19,529 bases of DNA from Candidatus Melainabacteria bacterium (lineage in GTDB: Bacteria > Cyanobacteriota > Vampirovibrionia > Obscuribacterales > Obscuribacteraceae). Under the pieces are notes generated by a model. It ran no database searches. It was not told the origin of the DNA and saw nothing but the letters and a program-made list of their open reading frames with translations. The translations under genes were made by a program, and so were the position numbers. Location: the NCBI GenBank assembly GCA_003175915.1, contig PSRH01000121.1:1-19529 (forward strand), read 5' to 3'. Numbering within the stretch: the stretch's first letter is position 1; every line of letters starts with the position of its first letter. Positions 8,601-14,940 of the stretch are shown here, piece by piece.

Positions 8601-8735
8601 GTCTTTGTCCTGGCAGAGAGTACTGGCGATTGCATAACGATGTAGGTGTTCCAGCTCGATAGCGCCTTCTAGACCGGGTACATAACGTTCGCCCGTATCA
8701 GGCAGCTTGCTTTTGGCTATTTCGGTCAACGACAT
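5616..8735 (-). CDS. Bifunctional protein: methyltransferase - coiled coil - eight LFDxxYYL repeats - methyltransferase
   Basis: This 1039-residue protein, numbered from the ATG at 8735, has four parts. Residues 13-210 form a class I SAM methyltransferase, with TGERYVPG, then VLDIACGEGYG at 46-56 and SFETLEHI at 111-118. Residues about 252-365 are a long heptad-like coiled coil. Residues 423-748 hold eight LFDxxYYL/NPLxHY repeats; unit 5 (572-634) has a ~25-residue insertion. Residues about 790-1025 form a second, different class I methyltransferase with VLDVGCGIG at 825-833 and FLTSVFTHML. Both glycine-rich SAM motifs look intact. A TTG at 8765 would add ten residues; I prefer the ATG because family members start close to TGERYVP. 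It lies 126 bases downstream of the GT4 gene on the same strand, so cotranscription is likely. Plausible role: O-methylation or capping of the glycan, with the coiled coil as a spacer or oligomer (inference). Confidence 0.85.
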   Translation of the reverse strand: MSLTEIAKSKLPDTGERYVPGLEGAIELEHLHRYAIASTLCQDKDVLDIACGEGYGCHILARTAKSVTGVDLDSETIAYARLNYKASNVKFLLGACQDIPVPDRSFDVVVSFETLEHIVEHDEFMSEIKRVLRENGLLIISTPDKLIYSDISNYKNPFHVRELYEDDFRAWLKKNFKFVETLRQQVLAGSFLFNKGQTDKRRFLFFEKNERQLRQLEKIDKGSYMLALASEQTLPALDESILVNPTCLPNLDRELVEAAKHNADANQLMQELDQARSDAVDALCKKEGIAYRLRKERDQLERQVLSQTTEVEKLQRKLNQSRNLIEDRDERIGALNNALQVQQSTNSKLNVALNNLRETEALLNAYNAWRTFAVAALATGSRSRRLFKACASMAKNARLILRSAKNLRFSLIEELRLVRKSGLFDTEFYSNRYPDVMASGVSPLLHYLTDGAREGRDPNPLFSTSYYLAQYDEVVSSNMNPLVHYLVRGWHENLDPNPLFNTAFYKAANPSASIEPLSHYASEGWRLGYNPHPFFDTSYYLKTYPDIQRNGINPLAHYLLVGAREGKNPHPLFDSAYYLKSINQPMTVRYPLEKSNLPAFYHHARLLSEKHPEGINPLEHYLGAGALEGRNPHPLFDTTFYLNRYPEVKASGINPLVDFLAQPASVRRQTHPLFDPTFYLDNYPDVLDSGKNPLLHFLRYGAMEERDPNPSFDSSYYLDLYEDVRRSGQNPLVHYVLHGAAENRKTHWQQSAGEQEVASSAITQDECRSDTLPNGQESGESTNSETDLIPPASLDFVGNGSFKEIGEQFKSIFIEHAGLKPHERVLDVGCGIGRMALPLTKYLDHSGEYVGFDIVKVGIDWCEQNITPRYPNFKFQLLDIYNRSYNPVGTLSAESCKFPYESNYFDFIFLTSVFTHMLPEAMENYLSEIARVLKPEGRCLITYFLLNRDSRALMLTGTPAFQFGSANVPYALASEESPEFAIAFDEDRVRQLYDKFSIELIEPVHYGNWCGRTNFLSFQDIVVARKKSESTLSSAATVL
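6492..7469 (-). repeat. Coding array of eight LFDxxYYL/NPLxHY repeats inside the double methyltransferase
   Basis: This is a tandem protein repeat, residues 423-748 of the leftward gene. Unit lengths counted from the translation are 38, 38, 35, 38, 63, 38, 38 and 38 residues. The unit pattern is LFDxxYYLxxYPDV, about five variable residues, NPLxHYLxxGA, then xEGRxPHP. Units 1, 4, 7 and 8 are the most regular, unit 5 carries an insertion, and unit 6 lacks the Gly-Ala/Glu-Gly-Arg part. These are the same family as the repeats at 3-899, in a gene of otherwise different domains. DNA-level divergence between units argues against recent expansion. Confidence 0.88.
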
Positions 8736-8861
8736 CGACGTTTTTATCCAGACACGTTCCTGCAAAGCGAAACCAGTTTACCGAATATTGTGGCAGACCT
8801 GAAGCACGGTGAAAATGAAGTGAGCTAAAGGACGCAGGGTGCGACCCTAAACTTGCGTTCA

Positions 8862-10265
8862 TTATTTGGCGATTCGGAGAACCTGAGCATAGAGTGATTC
8901 GAATTGATCGACCATCTCTAAAGTGTTTCTCTGCGGCTGGATATTTGCCATGAGTTTCTTGACGAGATCGGGTTCTCTAATAAGGCGAAGCAACTGAATG
9001 CGAAGTGAATCACTGTCGTTCAGCTCAAATAAAAGCCCATTTATGTTGTGTTTAATCAATTCAGACATGCCGCCGAGATTAGTGGCAACCACGGGCGTTT
9101 TTGTTGCTAGGGAGCTTTGAATTACAAGAGGTGTATTCTCGTACCAACGAGAAGGAACGACAAGCACGTCGAGATTAGACAGAATGCGGCCCAGCTCCGA
9201 ATTCGGAAAGGTACCTTCGAAAGTGACTTTTGCGGAATTGGCTGAGCCGTTTTTAGCGAGGTTTTTCAAACCAGCTGCGTAATCCGGAAACTGCTCGGGA
9301 TCGCCGTATATTTGCAAGCGAGCATTGACGTCTTGCGGCAATCCCAGGAAAGCCTTGATTAATAAGTCGACACCCTTGTGTTCGAATAGCGTACCTATGA
9401 AGCCAATTCGAATAACGTTGCTAGCGGTTTTCGTTTGATGGGCTTCTAAGGGAGCTGTATCGATGCCGAAAGGCACGTGATGAATTAGACTTGGATTGAT
9501 ACCATTCTCGGCGAAGAGGTCACGCATAAGTGCAGTCGGTACGGTGATGGCACCAGCTCGATTGGCGGCCGTTCTTAGAACATTGGGCCTGGCCATGGTT
9601 GCGCTTACCGCTCCTGACAATTTGCTAGCTTTGTAGGCGGCATAGGCAGCATCAAGAGTAAAGCCAGAAAGGGGGGCGGGGACATTTTCTAGAGCTTTAA
9701 AGGCAGGAAATTTTTTTTCAATAGCGGCTTGGAACTCTGAGGCGGGTGGGAACAGTGCCGGCGTATAACAGGTGAGACAATTGACAGCCAGCGGCGCCGG
9801 ACCTCGACAAATGCTCCCGTCGGGACGCTTCAACTGGACCACCGGGCATATGAACCAGAAATCGGTCGCCGAAATTACTACTGGTAAGCCGCGCGCTACC
9901 GACTCGTCAATTATGCTGGATGAAAGATTCTGGGCGTGAAAGATGTGCACCAGATCCGGTGCAAAGTCGGCTGCTACGGAAGCGAAATAACCTCGGATGC
10001 TGGGATTGTAATATTCATTCGAGAATCGATTGTTCTTAAGGCGGAGCGGTTCTTCGACGACCCTGACTTTGACGCCTTCGTATTCGTATTGCGAGGTCTC
10101 AGGGCCGGATTTGTAGCGAGCATTTAGATCAGGTGGATTGGCAGTCACTACAAGAGTCTCGTAACCGCGCCTTTGTAATACTTGTGCGACTTTAAGCGTA
10201 AGTACTTCCGTGCCCGCTTTGTGCTGCGGGAAAAATTTGTGAACAGTAAGTAAGACACGCTTCAT
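8862..10265 (-). CDS. GT4 family glycosyltransferase
   Basis: This is a 467-residue cytoplasmic GT-B enzyme. The N-terminal acceptor half starts MKRVLLTVHKFFPQHKAGTE, with the usual glycine-containing first loop. It carries a four-cysteine region (Cys140, 153, 163, 166) following DFWFICP, which is common in one subgroup of bacterial GT4 proteins. The donor half shows GFIGTLFEHKGVDLL (288-302), the PSRWYENTPLVIQSS segment (371-385) and GGMSELI (398-404). In GT4 the EX7E motif should have a second glutamate at 384; here it is serine (Glu376 is present), which is unusual. The start is ATG with no obvious ribosome site. The next gene on the same strand is the double methyltransferase, 126 bases on. 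It is divergent to a second GT4 gene at 10537. Likely role: adding one sugar to the growing glycan; donor unknown. Confidence 0.88.
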   Translation of the reverse strand: MKRVLLTVHKFFPQHKAGTEVLTLKVAQVLQRRGYETLVVTANPPDLNARYKSGPETSQYEYEGVKVRVVEEPLRLKNNRFSNEYYNPSIRGYFASVAADFAPDLVHIFHAQNLSSSIIDESVARGLPVVISATDFWFICPVVQLKRPDGSICRGPAPLAVNCLTCYTPALFPPASEFQAAIEKKFPAFKALENVPAPLSGFTLDAAYAAYKASKLSGAVSATMARPNVLRTAANRAGAITVPTALMRDLFAENGINPSLIHHVPFGIDTAPLEAHQTKTASNVIRIGFIGTLFEHKGVDLLIKAFLGLPQDVNARLQIYGDPEQFPDYAAGLKNLAKNGSANSAKVTFEGTFPNSELGRILSNLDVLVVPSRWYENTPLVIQSSLATKTPVVATNLGGMSELIKHNINGLLFELNDSDSLRIQLLRLIREPDLVKKLMANIQPQRNTLEMVDQFESLYAQVLRIAK

Positions 10266-10536
10266 ATTCGCCGACTAGTGGTGGCAGGAAGTTTGATCAT
10301 ACATGCGATCGATATTGAGCAGCCCGAGCAGGTAACCCGGCCATCCAGACGAATGGTTGCAAAGTGCCGTGGTGCAGCTCTGAAAACAGCAAGTGACAAT
10401 TGTTGTAACACGGGATGTAGTGCCATTTTTGTTTAACTTGGCCAATTGCTTACACTAAGCCAAGCTATAACTTCAGCGCTTGCCATCCTAAAAGTAGTTT
10501 CAGTTTGCATTCAAGATCGCGTAATACAATGAGCCG
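10266..10536. promoter_or_regulatory. Divergent intergenic region between two GT4 genes, with a candidate rightward promoter
   Basis: These 271 bases contain no credible gene and must hold promoters for both directions. The best rightward candidate is GTGACA (10393-10398), a 17-base spacer and TGTAGT (10416-10421): five and four of six matches to the housekeeping consensus. TATAAC at 10466-10471 is a better -10 but has no fitting -35. Small symmetric elements lie nearby (ACAATTGT at about 10396, TTGGCCAA at 10438-10445, and CTTGGC/GCCAAG flanking 10443-10458). Their role is unproven. Confidence 0.3.
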
Positions 10537-12099
10537 GTGAATCCTAATTCTTTGCGCATTTGCATACTTTCGCACGAATACCCACCGGATACAGGTTGGG
10601 GCGGTATCGCCACGTTTGCCTATCATCTTGCTCACGGACTGGTTGAAATCGGTCATGAGGTAGAAGTGATAACCCTGGCGAAGGATGAGCCCAGGGAAGT
10701 CATCGACCACGGTGTAAAGGTTCATCACGTTTTGCCTTATCTAAAGGAGACAGATTTAGGTCTGATTTGGCGAGCAATGCCATACAGCAGAGTCATCTTT
10801 AATTGGGCACCAGCATTATGGAAGAAACTGCTGGAACGACACCAGACGAGGCCGTTTGACGTTATCGATGCGCCGGAACTTCTCGGAGACGCAATTTTGC
10901 CCACGATCGGTAAAATTGCTCCGATTGTGATCAGGTTGTATACACCTCACTCGAAGTTCATTGCTGAACGCTTCCACAACGCTTCTGATTCGTTTGACCA
11001 TCAGTTTATGGCCATGGTTGAAAGGGTCGCCATGGTCAATGCAGAGGCAATCACTTCTCCCAGTCTTGACTTGGCCAAGTTTGTTGCTTCTGATCTGAAT
11101 ATTCCACTGAACGACATTACTTTAATTGCCAATCCAATAGACGCGGTCAAATTCAATCCGGAGGGAGCGAAGGCCATCGAATCAAGTGATACGCTCAAAG
11201 TCCTTTTTGTTGGGCGTCTGGAAGAGCGCAAAGGAATTGGCTATCTGGTACAGGCTATTCCAGATGTTGTTCGGGCAGTTCCAAATGCGCATTTTTACAT
11301 CATTGGTGACGATACCAAGAATGGACCGCAACAGACATCTGTACTTGATGGACTCAAGCAGTTTATTGCCAAAGCAAACTGTCAACCTAATGTCACGTTC
11401 ATCAATCGGGTTCCACTAGACGATCTTCCAAAATACTACCGATCAGCTGATGTCTGCGTTGTCCCCTCACTTTATGATAATTCTCCTTACACTTGCCTGG
11501 AGGCTATGTCTTGCGGTCGAGTCGTTGTCGGCACTACTTCTGGTGGCATAGGCGAATATCTTGTGAACGGCGAGTCAGGTGTTTTGGTTGAAGCCAAGGA
11601 TGCTTCAGCTATCGCGCAGGCAGTAATAAATCTGCTTAGAAATCAGGATGAGCGGAGAAGGCTGGAAGTGAACGCCAGGCAACGTGTCATGGAAAAATTT
11701 CAACGCTCAGAAATTGCCCGTCGGACCACCGCACTCTACGGACTGGCCATCGATCGATTTAGAGCGCGCCAAGAGAGCCCCTTGTATACGCGTGACAAGG
11801 CCAGGATGCTCGCCGATCTTGATGACATGATGACTGGCTTGAACATGATGTTTCATAAGCTGCTCTGGCAGCATTCATATCGCTACCGAGTCGCTACTCT
11901 TCTACACAGAATACGAACACGCCCGCGCCTCTTTGTGGCCGAACTCATGCTTAAAGCGCTTAAAGCGCCCTTCGGAGGCGAAAGCAAAAATGTCAACTAC
12001 CCGGCGCTGGTGGTCTGGCTGGAGAAGCAGATTTCCGCGAAGCATCAGGCCATAGTTGACGCTGCCGGATTGAGTGCCGTTGGTCAGATTGAGAGGTAA
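10537..12099 (+). CDS. GT4 family glycosyltransferase with C-terminal extension
   Basis: This is a 520-residue GT-B glycosyltransferase starting at GTG; no clear ribosome site is seen. The N-terminus ICILSHEYPPDTGWGGIATF is typical of GT4 enzymes of the glycogen/sucrose-synthase-like branch. The donor domain shows VLFVGRLEERKGIGYL (222-237), FYIIGDD (253-259), SADVCVVPSLYDNSPYTCLE (303-322) and GGIGEYLVNG (336-345). The EX7E motif reads D314...E322, a conservative change at the first position. About 110 residues after the GT-B fold (from about 408) are an additional, mostly helical tail with many Arg and Leu residues that I do not recognise; it might bind membrane or partner proteins (inference). 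It is the first gene of a rightward operon; the GT2 start follows its stop by seven bases. Sugar specificity unknown. Confidence 0.88.
   Translation: MNPNSLRICILSHEYPPDTGWGGIATFAYHLAHGLVEIGHEVEVITLAKDEPREVIDHGVKVHHVLPYLKETDLGLIWRAMPYSRVIFNWAPALWKKLLERHQTRPFDVIDAPELLGDAILPTIGKIAPIVIRLYTPHSKFIAERFHNASDSFDHQFMAMVERVAMVNAEAITSPSLDLAKFVASDLNIPLNDITLIANPIDAVKFNPEGAKAIESSDTLKVLFVGRLEERKGIGYLVQAIPDVVRAVPNAHFYIIGDDTKNGPQQTSVLDGLKQFIAKANCQPNVTFINRVPLDDLPKYYRSADVCVVPSLYDNSPYTCLEAMSCGRVVVGTTSGGIGEYLVNGESGVLVEAKDASAIAQAVINLLRNQDERRRLEVNARQRVMEKFQRSEIARRTTALYGLAIDRFRARQESPLYTRDKARMLADLDDMMTGLNMMFHKLLWQHSYRYRVATLLHRIRTRPRLFVAELMLKALKAPFGGESKNVNYPALVVWLEKQISAKHQAIVDAAGLSAVGQIER
12091..12096 (+). promoter_or_regulatory. 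Ribosome binding site (GAGAGG) for the GT2 gene, inside the end of the GT4 gene
   Basis: GAGAGG overlaps the last codons of the preceding GT4 gene and lies 10 bases before TTG 12107. The upstream GTG at 12074 has no such site. This decides the start and implies translational coupling. Confidence 0.55.
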
Positions 12100-12106
12100 T
12101 CGAGCA

Positions 12107-13192
12107 TTGTCCCCAGGAATTTCGATTTGCTTGCCCAACTATAACGGCGCTGATTATTTGGCTGAGGCGATCGAAAGCGTTTTGGTCCAGAGTTATTCTG
12201 ATTTCGAGCTGCTCATCGGCGACGATGGTTCTTCGGATAATTCCCGAGAGATTATTGCCAGCTATGTGCGCAAAGATCCGAGAATAGTCTTCTGGACTAA
12301 CGAAGAGCGCCTGGGGCTATTTGGTAACTACAATGCCTGTCTCAAAAAGGCGAAGGGTAGGTACATAAAGCCATTTGCGCATGATGATCTCCTAGAGCCC
12401 GATGCACTGTCGCGCTTGTCTGCAGTTCTTGAAGGAAATCCTGATGTTTCGCTGGTCAGCAGTGAAAGACGTTGGATTGGCAGCCGCGGCGAAACGATTG
12501 AAGGGGCGGTGCATTTTACTGAGGACCAATATCTGTGCGGCAAGGAAGTAATCATTGCCAATCTGATCACGCTCAGTAATTGGGTGGGAGAGCCCAGTGC
12601 AGTAATGTTCAGAGGCTGTGATAAAGGTGAGGGCTTTGATCAATCGCTCTATCACTACGGCGACATTGAATATTGGTTTAGGATTCTGTCTAAAGGCGAT
12701 CTGGTCTACTTGAGCAAACCGGTTTGTCGCTTCAGACGGCATGAACAAAGTAACACGACAATAAATCTTGCCGGTCTCTACTTCGCGATGGATATTTTCA
12801 GAATTGGCGATAAGTATAAACACTACCTCAACGAGTTGGGTGAGACGAAAGAACATTTCGCAGCGCGAGCGATCGAAAAAATTGCACTTCAGATGGATCA
12901 CCTAGTCAGAAATGAAGATCTGAAGTTGCCGACGGTTATAGCTGCCAGACCAGCAGGTCACGAGCAATTCGTTAGAGCCGACAATGATGTGCTACGCGAA
13001 GCGTTGTTCGAGTCAACCGGTCGTGTGACAAGCTTGTTGAAAGAACTTTTGCAAACGCAAAATGAGTTGGAGCACCGGCAAGGTGAATGCGAAAGACTGA
13101 GAGCGGCTGTCAATCAAATGTCTAACAGTGTCTCATGGAGGTTAACTGCCCCATTGCGTACTGTTCGGGAGAAAATCGGAACCAAGGAGTAA
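12107..13192 (+). CDS. GT2 family glycosyltransferase with C-terminal coil and SWRLTAPLR tail
   Basis: This is a 361-residue inverting GT-A glycosyltransferase. It opens with ISICLPNYNGADYLAEAIES, the classical GT2 beginning, then has IGDDGSSDNS (DD at 39-40) and the metal-binding AHDDLLEPD (DD at 93-94). A YGDIEYWFRIL segment further on corresponds to the acceptor/base (ED-type) region. Residues from about 290 are Glu/Gln/Leu-rich, probably a short coiled coil, ending with NSVSWRLTAPLR. That tail is frequently seen on bacterial glycan glycosyltransferases and is perhaps a membrane or partner anchor (inference). I chose TTG 12107 for its ribosome site; GTG 12074 would add 11 residues and overlap the previous gene by 26 bases. 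It is the middle gene of a three-gene operon. Acceptor unknown. Confidence 0.88.
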   Translation: MSPGISICLPNYNGADYLAEAIESVLVQSYSDFELLIGDDGSSDNSREIIASYVRKDPRIVFWTNEERLGLFGNYNACLKKAKGRYIKPFAHDDLLEPDALSRLSAVLEGNPDVSLVSSERRWIGSRGETIEGAVHFTEDQYLCGKEVIIANLITLSNWVGEPSAVMFRGCDKGEGFDQSLYHYGDIEYWFRILSKGDLVYLSKPVCRFRRHEQSNTTINLAGLYFAMDIFRIGDKYKHYLNELGETKEHFAARAIEKIALQMDHLVRNEDLKLPTVIAARPAGHEQFVRADNDVLREALFESTGRVTSLLKELLQTQNELEHRQGECERLRAAVNQMSNSVSWRLTAPLRTVREKIGTKE

Positions 13193-13206
13193 TCACGTGA
13201 CTAGCG

Positions 13207-14925
13207 ATGAGCAAGGAAACTAATTTGACCGTTACCGCTGTTAGGAACCGGTTAGAAGAGTTCAGCGTAAAGCCGGACGGTCGGCTCGCTCTTGGTTCTT
13301 CGGACAACAGGCAGAAAGACGTACTAATGGCGGGGAGCTGTTTTCTGCTTGTCTTCATCGTGAATCTGATTTGGTTCTCGATCGATCATCGCTTTCCGAC
13401 GATGGATGAAGCAGGTCACATTATGAGCAGCTTCACTGGCAGAGAGCTGCTACTGCACTTTCGTCCCTGGCAGCATCAGTGGTGGCATCATGTTTTGACG
13501 ATCAGTCCATTTTATCCACCGGTCATATACATGATAAATGGAGCATTTCTCCTCGTCTTAGGGCAATCTCGCCTGGTTGAGCATATCTATATGGCGTTTT
13601 TTAGCGGACTTTTGATTGTCTCAACCTATGTGCTGACGCGCTCGCTCAAAGGTAGCCCATTAGCAGCTGTGACGGCTGGACTGTTTTTATCTTCGTATCC
13701 TCTTATATCCTGGCTGGGGCATACATATTTTCTTGATATGCCGGCTGCGGCGATGGCGGCGCTATCTCTGGTGGTACTTCTTTGGTGGAGAAGATCCTCA
13801 AAACCCACAATGGCGCGGACCTTATTGACGGGGGTTGCCATTGGTATTGCCTGTTTGAGTAAACAATTGGTGGCTTTCTATGTTATACCGGCCGGACTTT
13901 ACTTTTTAGCGTGCGATCTTGTCGGAGCGATCCAGTCGTCTTTAGGGAAATTGGCGCAAAGCGAAAGCATTAATTGGCTCAAGCACACGCTTCTGCTCGG
14001 CGTCGTTACGATGAACGTTGGCTTGCCGTTCATTATCGCGAATTACCAATTTAACGTCGACCACGTTCATACGAATACTCAGGCCTTTGCCTCGCAGCAT
14101 GAAAATCTGGCGTACCTCGGGAGATTGGCAACCTACTGCCACCTCGTGCCTTTGGTAATGTCACCGATTTTGCTGATTACGACATCGCTCATGTCACTTT
14201 TCTCGCTAAAAGCGAAAGAATATCGCAATCTGCTACCCGTTATTATTTCTGCGGCGGCGGGTGTTTGCCTTTTGTCTTTCATACCCAGTGAAGGACAGGA
14301 CTCGCGATATTTGGCACCGTTTCTCATCGCGGCGGCTATATTGTCCGGTGTATCTATTCAAAAGTTGTTTTCTTCGACCAGTCGCTTGATGAAGATGGCT
14401 GGGGTGATGATTATTTGCCTGGTGGCCAGCAAGAATTTATTCTACAATTTTGCACCATACCCAGTGCCGATACCGCAGCCAACCTGGTTTGCACAGTGGA
14501 ATGAGCACGAAGGTAATCCTGTTCGTTATCAAGATTGGGGACATTCGTTGGTCATCGATACGATCAACAAATTAGATCGGGGCAAATTAGTGTATTTGAA
14601 CATCTTGCCCAACCACGAAGAGCTTCATATCAACGCCTTTCAGTTGCTACTGAGAGAACAAGGCATTGTATCCATTCTTCCGACTGGCTCACGCCCGTGG
14701 ACTATTGTTGGTGATCGCGTGGACTTTGATCCGGCGACGGCATGGCGCTTCCACTATTACTTGCTAAAGACCGGTTACAGCGGATTCAGATTTTACGACA
14801 GGGCGTCTGCTCTCGAGTACGCTAAGCTTACCAGGTACATTCGGAGCGAGGGCCCTTACAATCTGGTAGCAAGCAAAGCGCTGCCCGATGGCAGTGAGCT
14901 GTTGCTTTACCGAAGAAACTTCTAG
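13207..14925 (+). CDS. GT-C membrane glycosyltransferase, GT39/PMT_2-like
   Basis: This is a 572-residue integral membrane protein. After a short polar N-terminus come about ten to eleven hydrophobic segments up to residue ~420, then a soluble stretch of ~150 residues. The first external loop has TMDEAGH (Asp67-Glu68), the acidic pair that is catalytic in PMT/ArnT-type enzymes. It is followed by PFYPPVIY (101-108) and a second loop with HTYFLDMP (Asp177). Family members use polyprenyl-phosphate sugars to modify proteins (PMT), lipid A (ArnT) or other glycans on the outer face of the membrane. It sits 14 bases after the GT2 gene and ends 15 bases from the convergent GT-C gene. The ATG at 13207 has AAGGAG 17 bases upstream, rather far. 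TTG 13225 is an alternative. Acceptor cannot be deduced. Confidence 0.82.
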   Translation: MSKETNLTVTAVRNRLEEFSVKPDGRLALGSSDNRQKDVLMAGSCFLLVFIVNLIWFSIDHRFPTMDEAGHIMSSFTGRELLLHFRPWQHQWWHHVLTISPFYPPVIYMINGAFLLVLGQSRLVEHIYMAFFSGLLIVSTYVLTRSLKGSPLAAVTAGLFLSSYPLISWLGHTYFLDMPAAAMAALSLVVLLWWRRSSKPTMARTLLTGVAIGIACLSKQLVAFYVIPAGLYFLACDLVGAIQSSLGKLAQSESINWLKHTLLLGVVTMNVGLPFIIANYQFNVDHVHTNTQAFASQHENLAYLGRLATYCHLVPLVMSPILLITTSLMSLFSLKAKEYRNLLPVIISAAAGVCLLSFIPSEGQDSRYLAPFLIAAAILSGVSIQKLFSSTSRLMKMAGVMIICLVASKNLFYNFAPYPVPIPQPTWFAQWNEHEGNPVRYQDWGHSLVIDTINKLDRGKLVYLNILPNHEELHINAFQLLLREQGIVSILPTGSRPWTIVGDRVDFDPATAWRFHYYLLKTGYSGFRFYDRASALEYAKLTRYIRSEGPYNLVASKALPDGSELLLYRRNF

Positions 14926-14940
14926 CTGGGCAAGCGCGGG

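Noticed and set aside
14926..14940. Terminator between the two convergent GT-C genes
   Set aside because: Only 15 bases separate the stops and no convincing stem with a T tract is present.
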